This document shows, piece by piece, positions 30,947-40,053 of a stretch of 64,000 nt of DNA. Below the pieces are notes generated by a model, which worked only from the letters and a program-made list of their open reading frames with translations, did no database searches and was not told the origin of the DNA. The DNA comes from Profundibacterium mesophilum KAUST100406-0324 (GTDB lineage: Bacteria > Pseudomonadota > Alphaproteobacteria > Rhodobacterales > Rhodobacteraceae). The position numbers were made by a program, and so were the translations under genes. How positions within the stretch are numbered: position 1 is the stretch's first letter; each line of letters begins with the position of its first letter. Location: assembly GCF_009835145.1 (NCBI RefSeq), contig NZ_APKE01000007.1, positions 1 to 64,000 of the forward strand. Reading direction: 5' to 3'.

Positions 30947-31261
30947 TCAGTCCTCGCCCATGATCTGCGCCTTGGCGGCGGTCATCAGCTCGCTCATCTT
31001 GGCGCGCACCGTGGCCGCGTCGCAGCGCGAGGCCAGATCGCCGGACACCTTGCGGAACACGTCCTCCTCGCCGGCCTCGGCGAAGTCGGCCTTGATCACC
31101 TCGCGCGCGTAGTCGGCCGCCTCCGCCTCGCTCTTGCCGAGCAGGCCGGCGGCCCACAGGCCGAGCAGGCGGTTGCGCCTTGCCTCGGCCTTGAACTGCA
31201 TCTCGGCGTCATGTGCGAATTTCTGTTCGAAGGCGCGTTCGCGGTCCTGGAAGCTGGTCAT
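30947..31261 (-). CDS. DUF1476 protein, ATP synthase zeta subunit (inhibitor)
   Basis: This 104-residue helical protein matches the DUF1476 family, shown in Paracoccus to be the zeta subunit that blocks reverse rotation of F1-ATPase. The core is MTSFQDRERAFEQKFAHDAE, LLGLWAAGLLGKS and EEDVFRKV. The N-terminal helix is the inhibitory part. It is divergent from purC. Good RBS-like GAGGAT precedes it. Confidence 0.9.
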   Translation of the reverse strand: MTSFQDRERAFEQKFAHDAEMQFKAEARRNRLLGLWAAGLLGKSEAEAADYAREVIKADFAEAGEEDVFRKVSGDLASRCDAATVRAKMSELMTAAKAQIMGED

Positions 31262-31414
31262 CTTGGATCCTCCTCAAACATCGGTTGCTCTTCTGATATG
31301 CTCAGCCGCCGGCGCCTTGCCAAGAGGGCGTTCTTGCCCGCCTGACGACGATGCCCTATAGCGGGCGCTGAAACGGGCCCCTGCAATCCTGCGCATGGCC
31401 CGGTTGGAGCAGGC

Positions 31415-32176
31415 ATGGCACGTCGCAAGAAGATTTACGAAGGCAAGGCGAAGATCCTTTACGAAGGCCCCGAGCCCGGCACCATGGTTCAGTATTTCAA
31501 GGACGACGCGACCGCGTTCAACGCCGAGAAGAAGGCGACGATCGACGGCAAGGGCGTGCTCAACAACCGCCTGAGCGAGTATTTCATGAAGGGGCTGACG
31601 CAGATCGGCATCCCGAACCACTTCATCAAGCGCATCAACATGCGCGAGCAGCTGATCCGTTCGGCGGAGATCATCCCGCTTGAGGTGATCGTGCGCAACT
31701 TCGCGGCCGGCTCGCTCAGCAAGCGGTTGGGAATGGCCGAGGGCACCGCGCTGCCGCGTCCCATCGTGGAGTTCTGCCTGAAGGACGACGCGCTGGGTGA
31801 TCCGCTGGTCAGCGAGGAGCACATCATCGCCTTCGGCTGGGCCAACCAGCAGGATCTCGACGACATGATCGCGCTCGCGCTGCGGGTCAACGACTTCATG
31901 TCCGGCATCATGATGGCCGTCGGCATCAAGCTCGTCGATTTCAAGATCGAGATCGGCCGGGTCTGGGAGAACGATTTCCACAGGCTCATCGTGGCCGACG
32001 AGATCAGCCCGGACAGCTGCCGTCTTTGGGACATCGAGACGGGCCAGAAGCTCGACAAGGACGTCTTCCGGCGCGATCTCGGCAATCTCGCCGATGCCTA
32101 TACCGAGGTGGCCCGCCGGCTCGGGGTGCTCCCCTCGAATGTCACCCACACGACGAAGCCGACGCTTATCAACTGA
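31415..32176 (+). CDS. purC: SAICAR synthetase
   Basis: This 253-residue enzyme joins CAIR and aspartate in purine synthesis. The sequence is near-canonical: [20 protein letters not shown] at the start, [19 protein letters not shown], and [10 protein letters not shown] with [11 protein letters not shown]. It begins the purC-purS-purQ run and ends before a strong hairpin, so purSQ may have partly separate control. Confidence 0.97.
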   Translation: MARRKKIYEGKAKILYEGPEPGTMVQYFKDDATAFNAEKKATIDGKGVLNNRLSEYFMKGLTQIGIPNHFIKRINMREQLIRSAEIIPLEVIVRNFAAGSLSKRLGMAEGTALPRPIVEFCLKDDALGDPLVSEEHIIAFGWANQQDLDDMIALALRVNDFMSGIMMAVGIKLVDFKIEIGRVWENDFHRLIVADEISPDSCRLWDIETGQKLDKDVFRRDLGNLADAYTEVARRLGVLPSNVTHTTKPTLIN

Positions 32177-32180
32177 CGGC

Positions 32181-32208
32181 GCGGCGGGCGGTTCGATCCG
32201 CCCGCCGC
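32181..32208. terminator. Hairpin between purC and purS
   Basis: A perfect 11-bp GC stem with a 6-nt loop (TTCGAT) directly follows purC. There is no U-run, so it may only partly terminate or may protect the purC mRNA end. Confidence 0.6.
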
Positions 32209-32331
32209 TCCTAGCCATCCGCCCGGCGGGCAGAGGCGGCCGAATGCACGACGATGACGAGCGGGCCCGCCGGGGCGGGTCCGATACTGGATGAGGTCCG
32301 CGCGGCGGACGGACGATCGAGGAGCTTGGAG

Positions 32332-32562
32332 ATGAAGGCACGAGTGCATGTGATGCTGAAGGACGGTGTCCTCGACCCGCAGGGCGAGGCGGTGCGTCAC
32401 GCGCTGGGCGCGCTCGGCTTTGACGGCGTCGAGGGCGTGCGCCAGGGCAAGGTCATCGAGCTCGATCTCGCCGAGGGCACCGACGAGGCCACGGTGCGCG
32501 AGATGTGCGAGAAGCTCCTCGCCAACACCGTGATCGAAAGCTACCAAGTCGAGCTCGTCTGA
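32332..32562 (+). CDS. purS: FGAM synthase subunit PurS
   Basis: This 76-residue protein is the small structural subunit of the three-part FGAM synthase (PurSQL). It matches at KARVHVMLKDGVLDPQGEAV and YQVELV. The ATG at 32332 follows GGAGCTTGGAG, which decides the start. purQ follows 71 bp on; purL is not in this window. Confidence 0.95.
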   Translation: MKARVHVMLKDGVLDPQGEAVRHALGALGFDGVEGVRQGKVIELDLAEGTDEATVREMCEKLLANTVIESYQVELV

Positions 32563-32633
32563 GCTGTTCCCGGCCGGCGCGCCCGGCAAGTGACACCCCG
32601 CGGCGCCCAGCGCCAGACCGAGAAGGAAGCGCC

Positions 32634-33308
32634 GTGAAGGTTGCCGTCATCGTATTTCCCGGCTCCAATTGCGACCGCGACATGGTCCGCGCCTTCGAGC
32701 TTGCCGGTGCCGAAGTGTCGCGCGTGTGGCACAAGGAGACAGCGCTGCCCGCCGGGATCGACCTCATCGGGATTCCGGGCGGCTTCTCGTTCGGCGATTA
32801 CCTGCGCTGCGGCGCGATCGCGGCCCGTTCGCCGATCTGCGGCGCGGTGCGCGAGCATGCCGGGCGGGGGGGCTACGTGCTCGGGGTCTGCAACGGCTTC
32901 CAGATCCTCGCCGAGACCGGCCTGCTGCCGGGCGCCCTGATGCGCAACCGCAGGCTCAAATACATCTGCCGCACCGTTCCGCTGACCATCACCAGCACCG
33001 ACAGCCCCTTCACCGCACGCTTCACGCAAGGCCAGCAGATCGCGCTGCCGATCGCCCATCACGATGGCAATTACAATGCCACGCCAGAGCAGCTCGAGCT
33101 GCTGCGCGGCGAGGACAGGATCGTCTTCACCTATGACGACAATCCCAACGGCTCGGTGAACGACATCGCCGGGATCGTCTCGGCCAACCGGCGGGTCCTG
33201 GGCATGATGCCCCATCCCGAGCGGGCGGTCGAGGCGGCGCATGGCAATACCGATGGTGCGCAGCTTTTCGCCGGCCTGATGGAGGCGCTGGGCACCGCGG
33301 ATGCTTGA
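32634..33308 (+). CDS. purQ: FGAM synthase glutaminase subunit PurQ
   Basis: This 224-residue class I glutamine amidotransferase supplies ammonia to PurL. The nucleophile Cys lies in LGVCNGFQIL and the catalytic His in MMPHPERA. KVAVIVFPGSNCDRD opens the protein, and a GTG start follows AGAAGGAAG. A short 31-bp gap precedes dctB. Confidence 0.96.
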   Translation: MKVAVIVFPGSNCDRDMVRAFELAGAEVSRVWHKETALPAGIDLIGIPGGFSFGDYLRCGAIAARSPICGAVREHAGRGGYVLGVCNGFQILAETGLLPGALMRNRRLKYICRTVPLTITSTDSPFTARFTQGQQIALPIAHHDGNYNATPEQLELLRGEDRIVFTYDDNPNGSVNDIAGIVSANRRVLGMMPHPERAVEAAHGNTDGAQLFAGLMEALGTADA

Positions 33309-33339
33309 GCGCGCCCGCCAGCCGGCGTAACCTTCGCGC

Positions 33340-35100
33340 ATGACCGCAAGCGACGACATCGAAGACGAGGGCGACCCGCCGGCGCGCAAGTGGCCGATCC
33401 GGCTGTTCCTCGCGGTCTTCGTGGTGGTGGCCGTCTCCGTCGTCTGGGTGACCAACACCCTGCTGACCGAGCGCTTCACCGAAAGCACGCGCAACCGCGC
33501 CGAGGTGCGGCTGGCGCTCTACTCGGGCAATCTGCTGAGCGAGCTGCGCCGGGCCTCCATCGTGCCGCTCTTGCTGAGCCGCGATCCGGCCCTGATCGGG
33601 GCGCTCAACTCGGGCGATTTCTCGCAAACCACCCAGAGGTTGATCTCCTATGTCGAGGAGATCGGCGCGGCCTCGCTGCTGCTCCTGGACCGCGACGGGC
33701 GCACGGTTGGGGCGACGGATCGCAACCTGATCGGCTCGGGCTACCGCGCGGAGCCCTTCTTCGTCGAGGCGCTGCGTTCCAACGGGACGGTTTTCTCGAC
33801 CGTCAGGATGCCCAGCGGCGCCTTCGCCTTCAGCTATTCGCGGCGGATCGAGGTGGACGGACAGCTTGCCGGGGTGATCGTGGTCGGCGTCGATCTGCGC
33901 CAGTTCGAGCAGAGCTGGGCCGGGTTCTCCGATGCCGTCTTCGTCAACAATTCCGAAGGCAAGATCATCCTGTCGACCGAGAGCCGCTGGCGCGGTCTGC
34001 CCGAGGCGGAGGCGCTGGCACGCCGCTCGGCGCCCAACGCGATCCAGAGGGCGATCCAGGCGACGGCCGACTGGACGGCGCTGCCGGCCGATGCCTACCT
34101 TTCGGGCGAGGCGGTGATGCGGCAGGAGACACGCATCCCCTTCCAGGGCTGGCGGATGACCAGCTTCACCACCTATGCCAGCGTGCGCGAGAAAGTGAAC
34201 GGGGTCCTGGCGCTCGAGATCATGGGATTCGCGCTGCTTCTCGCGCTGGGATTCTACCTCGTGAGCCGCAAGGCGCTCAGCCGCGTGATCTTCTTTCAGC
34301 GCGAGTCGGCGGCGCTTCGCCGGCTCAACATCGCGATGCAGCGGGAGATCGCCGAGCGCGAGAAGGCCGAAAAGAACCTCGAGGTTGCCGAGCAGACCGT
34401 GGCGCAGACCTCCAAGCTGGCGGTGCTGGGCGAGATGTCGGCCGCCGTCAGCCACGAGTTGAACCAGCCGCTCGCCGCGATGAAGACCTATCTTGCGGGC
34501 GCGCGTCTCCTCGTCCAGCGCAAGCGGCTGGAGGAGGCGCTGTCGAGTTTCCAGCGGATCGACGACCTGATCGACCGGATGGGAGCGATCACGCGGCAGC
34601 TCAAGAGCTATGCGCGCAAGGGGGGCGACGCCTTCGAGACGCTGGACATGCGGGCCTGCCTTTCCTCGGCCCTCGCGATGATGGAGCCGCAGCTCAAGAG
34701 CCGCGACGTGGCGATCGAGAAATCGGTGCCGGAGCATCCGCTGCTGATCCGCGCCGACCGCATCAGGGTCGAGCAGGTGATGATCAACCTGCTGCGCAAC
34801 GCTCTCGATGCGACCAAGGAGACGTCGCGGCCGAAGATCGAGCTGTTGCTGCGCGGCGGCGGTTCGGCGAACCTGACGGTGCGCGACAATGGCCACGGGA
34901 TCGCCGATCTGGAGTCGCTCTTCGAGCCATTCTACACCACCAAGTCGCCCGGAGACGGAACCGGACTGGGTCTTGCCATTTCCTCCGGTATCGTAAACGA
35001 CCTTGGCGGACGGCTGACGGCTCGCAACGGACGAGCCGGCGGCGCCGTATTCGAAATGCAGCTGCCGACGGCGGATGATGCGCTGAAGGCGGCCGAGTGA
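33340..35100 (+). CDS. dctB: C4-dicarboxylate sensor histidine kinase
   Basis: This 586-residue kinase has an N-terminal helix (about residues 20-40), a large periplasmic double-PAS sensor domain (to about 285), a second membrane helix (ALEIMGFALLLALGFYLV), a coiled coil and the kinase core. The HisKA box is LGEMSAAVSHELNQPLAAMK, and the ATPase motifs NLLRNALDAT, DNGHGI and GDGTGLGLA are present. DctB senses succinate, malate or fumarate and phosphorylates DctD, whose gene follows 10 bp on. No dicarboxylate TRAP (dctPQM) is adjacent here. Confidence 0.92.
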   Translation: MTASDDIEDEGDPPARKWPIRLFLAVFVVVAVSVVWVTNTLLTERFTESTRNRAEVRLALYSGNLLSELRRASIVPLLLSRDPALIGALNSGDFSQTTQRLISYVEEIGAASLLLLDRDGRTVGATDRNLIGSGYRAEPFFVEALRSNGTVFSTVRMPSGAFAFSYSRRIEVDGQLAGVIVVGVDLRQFEQSWAGFSDAVFVNNSEGKIILSTESRWRGLPEAEALARRSAPNAIQRAIQATADWTALPADAYLSGEAVMRQETRIPFQGWRMTSFTTYASVREKVNGVLALEIMGFALLLALGFYLVSRKALSRVIFFQRESAALRRLNIAMQREIAEREKAEKNLEVAEQTVAQTSKLAVLGEMSAAVSHELNQPLAAMKTYLAGARLLVQRKRLEEALSSFQRIDDLIDRMGAITRQLKSYARKGGDAFETLDMRACLSSALAMMEPQLKSRDVAIEKSVPEHPLLIRADRIRVEQVMINLLRNALDATKETSRPKIELLLRGGGSANLTVRDNGHGIADLESLFEPFYTTKSPGDGTGLGLAISSGIVNDLGGRLTARNGRAGGAVFEMQLPTADDALKAAE

Positions 35101-35110
35101 GGAAGCTCCC

Positions 35111-36442
35111 ATGGCGCAAACCATGAAAATCGCGATCGTCGACGATGAACAGGACATGCGGCAATCGATCAGTCAGTGGCTGTCCCTGTCAGGCTTCGAC
35201 ACCCAGACATTCGCCAGCGCCGAGGAGGCGCTCAAGACCGTCGGACAGGATTGGCCCGGCGTGGTCGTCAGCGACATCAAGATGCCGGGCATGGACGGGA
35301 TGGGGTTTCTCAAGCGTCTCATGAGCGTGGATTCGGCCCTCCCGGTGATCATGATCACCGGTCATGGCGATGTGCCCATGGCGGTCGAGGCGATGCGGAT
35401 CGGGGCCTTCGACTTCCTCGAGAAGCCTTTCGATCCCGAGCGGATGACCGAGCTGGCCAAGAAGGCGAGCAATGCGCGCCGCCTGACCCTCGACAACCGG
35501 GCGCTGCGCCGCGAGCTCAGCGACGGGTCGGGGATCATGAAGAAGCTGATCGGCTCCTCGCCGGTCATGGAGCGCCTGCGCGAGGACATCCTCGACCTGG
35601 GACAGAGCGACGGGCATGTCCTGATCGACGGCGAGACGGGCACCGGCAAGACGCTCGTGGCCCACGCGCTGCACGCGGTCGGCGCGAAGGCGGGACGCAA
35701 GTTCGTGCTCTTCTCCGTCGCGGGCCATGACGAGGACACCCTCGCGGCGCGGCTCTTCGGCCCGATGGCCGAAGGCACCCAGCCGCCGCTCCTCGAGGAG
35801 GCGCGCGGCGGCACGCTGGTGCTGGAGGATATCGACGCGCTGCCGGCGCCCCTGCAGGGCCGCCTTCTGGCCTGGATGAACGAGCAGGGCAGCCCCGCCG
35901 AAACCCGCATCGTCGCGATCTCCAATCTCAGCGAGCAGGGAAAGACCTGCGAGGACGTGCTGCGGCCCGATCTCTACTACCGTCTCGCGGCGATGAAGAT
36001 CACGCTGCCGCCGCTGCGCAGCCGGGGCGAGGACATCCTCACCCTCTTCGCCCGGTTCTCCGAGCAGTTCTCGGACGAGTATGGCTGCGATGCGCCCGAG
36101 GTCAGCGCCCAGGAGGCGGCGCAGCTCCTGCAGGCGCCATGGCCGGGCAACATCCGCCAGCTGGTCAACGTGGCCGAGCGCGCCGTGCTGCAGAGCCGGC
36201 GCGGCACCGGCACGATCTCGAGCCTTCTGATGGCCGATGACGACGAGGGCGAAAGCGGCATGACCACCGAGGGCAAGCCCCTTAAGGAATATGTCGAAGC
36301 CTTCGAGCGGATGCTGATCGACAACACGATGCGCCGCCATCGCGGCTCGATCGTCGCGGTGATGGACGAGCTGTGCCTGCCGCGGCGCACGCTGAACGAG
36401 AAAATGGCCAAATACGGCCTGACGCGCTCCGACTACCTGTGA
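35111..36442 (+). CDS. dctD: DctD-type response regulator lacking GAFTGA
   Basis: This 443-residue protein has a receiver domain (phospho-acceptor Asp55 in VVVSDIKMPG), a AAA+ domain with Walker A GETGTGKT (174-181) and Walker B TLVLEDID (235-242), and a C-terminal Fis-type helix-turn-helix ending in LPRRTLNEKMAKYG. The loop that should carry GAFTGA between ARLFG and ARGGTL reads GPMAEGTQPPLLEE, so the sigma54-contact motif is missing. Such a protein probably works with another sigma factor, as known for R. capsulatus NtrC. It is the partner of the adjacent DctB. Confidence 0.9.
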   Translation: MAQTMKIAIVDDEQDMRQSISQWLSLSGFDTQTFASAEEALKTVGQDWPGVVVSDIKMPGMDGMGFLKRLMSVDSALPVIMITGHGDVPMAVEAMRIGAFDFLEKPFDPERMTELAKKASNARRLTLDNRALRRELSDGSGIMKKLIGSSPVMERLREDILDLGQSDGHVLIDGETGTGKTLVAHALHAVGAKAGRKFVLFSVAGHDEDTLAARLFGPMAEGTQPPLLEEARGGTLVLEDIDALPAPLQGRLLAWMNEQGSPAETRIVAISNLSEQGKTCEDVLRPDLYYRLAAMKITLPPLRSRGEDILTLFARFSEQFSDEYGCDAPEVSAQEAAQLLQAPWPGNIRQLVNVAERAVLQSRRGTGTISSLLMADDDEGESGMTTEGKPLKEYVEAFERMLIDNTMRRHRGSIVAVMDELCLPRRTLNEKMAKYGLTRSDYL

Positions 36443-36872
36443 GCGGACCGCCCCGGCATCCCGCCATGCGGGTGCCGGGCGCCACCGGTGATATTGGTCA
36501 TTGTCATTTCACCATCCACGCCCTTATGTTGAGCGTGGTTTCCCATGCGCAAGATTGCATGGCGGGATCCGAGACATTTTCTGCAGGACGGGCACGTCGC
36601 CTCCGCTGAGACGCGGCACCCCGAGAGCGGACCTTCGGTCGAAAGGCCAGTCGATTGCCCGCGTGCCCAAAAGGCCGGGCCTGAATGGATGCCGCCATGG
36701 GGCGGTATCGGAGAAGAAACGCGATGACACGCGCCGGAACAGCGAGGCAGCTCTGGGGGACCGCAAGGTCGCTTGCCATCTGCCACGTCTCGGGCCGCAT
36801 CGCCCCCAGCAAAACACACCCTCAGCGGCTGGCGCCACCCGGCGCGCCCTGTTCGGTGCGAAAGTCAAGAAC
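36443..36872 (+). promoter_or_regulatory. Long leader of rne with a candidate promoter
   Basis: This 430-base stretch has no gene. A fair sigma70-type promoter can be drawn with TTGTCA at 36501-36506 and TTATGT at 36524-36529 (17-bp spacer). If used, it gives a 5' leader of about 340 nt. Long leaders allow RNase E to control its own mRNA in other bacteria, so the same may hold here. The structure was not folded. Confidence 0.45.
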
Positions 36873-39584
36873 ATGCCAAAGAAGATGCTTATCGATGCCA
36901 CCCACGCGGAGGAAACCCGCGTCGTGGTGGTCGACGGAAACAAGGTCGAGGAATTCGACTTCGAATCCGAGAACAAGCGCCAGCTCGCCGGAAACATCTA
37001 TCTCGCCAAGGTAACGCGGGTAGAGCCGTCGCTGCAGGCCGCCTTCGTCGATTACGGCGGAAACCGTCACGGCTTCCTCGCCTTTTCCGAAGTGCATCCG
37101 GATTACTACCAGATCCCGGTCGCCGACCGCGAGGCGCTCCTCGCCGAGGAGGCCGCCTATGCCAAGTCCCTTGAGGACGAGGACGAGAAGCCCAAGCGCC
37201 GCAGCCGCACGCGCCGCAAGTCCGAGAAGACCGTCAGCGACGATCAGACCGACAGTGCCCCCGCCGATGAGGAGGGCACCCCGGCCAGCGCCGAGGAGGC
37301 CGATCTCGAGGCCGCCGCCCGCACCGCGGCGATCGTCAGCGACATTCCCGGAATGGCGGTCGTCGATCTCGCGGAGAGCGACGATGACGAGGACGAGGAT
37401 GCCGGCGAGGGGCGGGATGACGATGGCGGCCGCCAGGATGCCTCGGCGCGCGACGCCGATATCGAATCGGTCGCCGATGACGATGTCAGCGACGAGGTGC
37501 GCCGCCCGCGCAAGCCGCGTGCCCGCAAGTACAAGATCCAGGAAGTCATCAAGGTCCGGCAGATCCTGTTGGTGCAGGTGGTCAAGGAAGAGCGCGGCAA
37601 CAAGGGCGCGGCGCTGACGACCTACCTGTCGCTGGCGGGCCGCTATTGCGTGCTCATGCCCAACACCGCGCGCGGCGGCGGCATCAGCCGCAAGATCACC
37701 AACGCCGCCGACCGCAAGAAGCTCAAGGAGATCGCGCAGACGATCGAGGTGCCGCAGGGCGCCGGGCTCATCGTGCGCACGGCCGGTGCCAAGCGCACCA
37801 AGACCGAGATCAAGCGCGACTACGAATACCTGCAGCGCATGTGGGAGCAGATCCGCGAGCTGACCCTGAGATCGATCGCCCCGGCGCCGATCTACGAGGA
37901 AGGCAACCTGATCAAGCGGTCGATCCGTGACCTCTACAACCGCGACATCGACGAGGTGCTGGTCGAGGGGGCCGAGGGCTACCGCACGGCCAAGGACTTC
38001 ATGAAGATGATCATGCCGTCCCATGCCAAGAACGTGAAGCACTACCAGGACCAAATGCCGCTCTTCGCGCGCCATCAGGTCGAGAGCTACCTGTCGGGCA
38101 TGTTCAACCCGACCGTGCAGCTGAAATCCGGCGGCTATATCGTCATCGGCGTGACGGAGGCGCTGGTCGCCATCGATGTGAACTCCGGCCGGGCCACCAA
38201 GGAAGGCTCGATCGAGGACACCGCGCTCAAGACCAACCTGGAGGCGGCCGAGGAGGTCGCGCGCCAGCTGCGCCTGCGCGATCTGGCCGGTCTCATCGTG
38301 ATCGACTTCATCGACATGGACGAGCGCAAGAACAACGCCGCCGTCGAGAAGCTTTTCAAGGACAAGCTCAAGACCGACCGCGCCCGCATCCAAGTGGGCC
38401 GGATCTCGGGCTTCGGCCTTCTGGAGATGTCGCGCCAGCGCCTGCGCCCCGGCATGATCGAGGCGACGACGCAGCCCTGCTCGCATTGTCACGGCACCGG
38501 GCTGCTGCGCTCGGATGACAACCTGTCGCTCAATATCCTGCGCCAGCTCGAAGAGGAGGGCGTGCGCAAGCGCACCCGCGAGGTGCTGGTCAAGGCGCCG
38601 GTGGCGATCGCCAATTACCTCATGAACCACAAGCGCGAGCATATCGCCCAGATCGAGGCGCGCTACGGCATGGCGGTGCGTGTCGAGGGGGATCCGACCC
38701 TCGTCAGCCCCGATTTTACAGTCGAGAAGTTCAAGACCCAGACCGGCCGCGTGGTCGAGCAAACGGCGCCGGTGATTTCCGGCGGTGCGGCCCTGATGGC
38801 CGATGTCGACGAGGCCGAGACGGTCGATCCCGACGAGGCACCGGAAGCGGCGAGCACCGAGGTCGAAACGCCGGAGCAGGACGACACGGACACCGAGACC
38901 CGCACCGATGCCGCGCCGCGCGGCGAGGATGCCGAGGGTGACGGCCAGAACAAGAAGCGCCGCCGCCGCCGTCGTCGCCGCAAGGGCAACGGCAATGGCG
39001 ACGGACCCGCGTCGCAGTCGGCCGAGCCGAACGGCCAGGCCGGCAGCCAGGCATCCGAGGGCGAGACGGCTCCGGCGCAGTCCGGTGATGCCGGCACCGA
39101 TGCCGCCCCCGCCGAGACCGGGGAGGCGGCCGCGCCGCAGGAGGCCGAGACGGCAGAGGACACCGGCGAGGGCAATGCCGCGCGCAAACCGCGCCGCAGC
39201 CGCTCGCGCAGCCGCAAGCGCGCCGAGCAGGACAATGGTGACGGGCAGGGCGGAGCCGAGAAGATCGCCGAGCGCGTCGCCGCCGATGCGCCGATCGCGC
39301 CGCCCTCGCCGCAGGACGGACCCGTGCCCCGCGAGGCCACGGTCGCGCAGATCGCGCAGGCTTCGGAAGCGGAGCAACCGGCGACGCCGGCCGCTGCCGA
39401 GCCGGCTTCCACGACGGCTCCTGCGAGCGAGCAGCAGCAAGAGGCGGCGCCCGTTCGGGACGATGCCGAACCGGCGAATGCGGATGCCGCGAATGAGGGT
39501 GCTGACGACAGGCCCGAGGCGGCAAATGACGAGGGCGAGGCCAATCCGCCCAAGCGCCGCGGCTGGTGGTCGCTCGGCCGCTGA
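36873..39584 (+). CDS. rne: Ribonuclease E
   Basis: This 903-residue endoribonuclease initiates mRNA decay and rRNA/tRNA processing. The catalytic metal ligands are Asp435 (AIDVNSGR) and Asp478 (IDFIDMDER), 43 apart as in E. coli, and the zinc-link is CSHC at 536-539. The S1 RNA-binding domain is split by a highly acidic insert (about 97-218), typical of alphaproteobacteria. The C-terminal 300 residues are disordered, with an Arg block near RRRRRRRRKG and Ala/Glu-rich repeats that form the degradosome scaffold. The start MPKKMLIDATHAEE is the usual one in this group. Confidence 0.95.
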   Translation: MPKKMLIDATHAEETRVVVVDGNKVEEFDFESENKRQLAGNIYLAKVTRVEPSLQAAFVDYGGNRHGFLAFSEVHPDYYQIPVADREALLAEEAAYAKSLEDEDEKPKRRSRTRRKSEKTVSDDQTDSAPADEEGTPASAEEADLEAAARTAAIVSDIPGMAVVDLAESDDDEDEDAGEGRDDDGGRQDASARDADIESVADDDVSDEVRRPRKPRARKYKIQEVIKVRQILLVQVVKEERGNKGAALTTYLSLAGRYCVLMPNTARGGGISRKITNAADRKKLKEIAQTIEVPQGAGLIVRTAGAKRTKTEIKRDYEYLQRMWEQIRELTLRSIAPAPIYEEGNLIKRSIRDLYNRDIDEVLVEGAEGYRTAKDFMKMIMPSHAKNVKHYQDQMPLFARHQVESYLSGMFNPTVQLKSGGYIVIGVTEALVAIDVNSGRATKEGSIEDTALKTNLEAAEEVARQLRLRDLAGLIVIDFIDMDERKNNAAVEKLFKDKLKTDRARIQVGRISGFGLLEMSRQRLRPGMIEATTQPCSHCHGTGLLRSDDNLSLNILRQLEEEGVRKRTREVLVKAPVAIANYLMNHKREHIAQIEARYGMAVRVEGDPTLVSPDFTVEKFKTQTGRVVEQTAPVISGGAALMADVDEAETVDPDEAPEAASTEVETPEQDDTDTETRTDAAPRGEDAEGDGQNKKRRRRRRRRKGNGNGDGPASQSAEPNGQAGSQASEGETAPAQSGDAGTDAAPAETGEAAAPQEAETAEDTGEGNAARKPRRSRSRSRKRAEQDNGDGQGGAEKIAERVAADAPIAPPSPQDGPVPREATVAQIAQASEAEQPATPAAAEPASTTAPASEQQQEAAPVRDDAEPANADAANEGADDRPEAANDEGEANPPKRRGWWSLGR

Positions 39585-39623
39585 GCGAATATCCGATCAC
39601 GGGCCATGCGGGCCCCGGACAAG

Positions 39624-39649
39624 AAGGCCCCGGCATCCGCCGGGGCCTT
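39624..39649 (+). terminator. Terminator after rne
   Basis: The palindrome AAGGCCCCGG-CATCCG-CCGGGGCCTT forms a perfect 10-bp stem about 40 bases after the rne stop. It probably ends the rne transcript, though the T-run is weak. Confidence 0.75.
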
Positions 39650-39735
39650 CGGCATTTCGGCATGTGGATGTGCGCGGGGCCCGTTGCAAACTCTCTTGGA
39701 AATCGCGGCCCGCGACGGGCCGCCCGCTGGCCGCT

Positions 39736-39963
39736 CTATGCCTTGCGCAGGTAGTATGTCTGCACCGTGCCGTCGCTTTCGCTGAGTGCCAGCTCGTGGC
39801 CGGCTTCGGCACAGAAATGCGGGATGTCGATGATCGCCGCCGGATCGTCGGCGAGGACCTTGAGCACCTGGCCGCTCTTGAGCGCCTGCAATCTCTTGCG
39901 TGCCTTCAGGACCGGCAGCGGACAAAGCAGGCCGAGCGCATCCAGTTCGGAATCATGGGTCAT
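39736..39963 (-). CDS. TusA-like sulphurtransferase/SirA family protein
   Basis: This 75-residue protein matches the TusA/SirA family: LDALGLLCPLPVLKARKRLQ with the conserved CPxP motif, followed by LADDPAAIIDIPHFC. TusA proteins relay sulphur as persulphides. The gene is divergent from ccdA, and the pairing of a TusA-like protein with a thiol-redox membrane protein is common. The start at 39963 is clear. Confidence 0.92.
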   Translation of the reverse strand: MTHDSELDALGLLCPLPVLKARKRLQALKSGQVLKVLADDPAAIIDIPHFCAEAGHELALSESDGTVQTYYLRKA

Positions 39964-40053
39964 GAGCGGGTTTCCCGGTAAGGCGCGCGCCACAAACGGT
40001 GTTGTGACCGCGCGGTGCGTGACGGAGCGGATCGCAACGGGTATGGCAGAGAA

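Noticed and set aside
33127-35157. A long minus-strand frame opposite dctB
   Set aside because: It lacks motifs and lies wholly under the clear DctB gene; GC-rich third positions explain it.
35111-36442. A standard sigma54 activator
   Set aside because: The GAFTGA loop is absent, so a normal RpoN-dependent mechanism was not claimed.
36822-39440. An 872-codon open frame on the minus strand opposite rne
   Set aside because: It mirrors the strongly biased rne codons; the protein reads as low-complexity Leu/Arg/Asp and Gly/Ala runs with no family motif, while the plus strand encodes a full RNase E.
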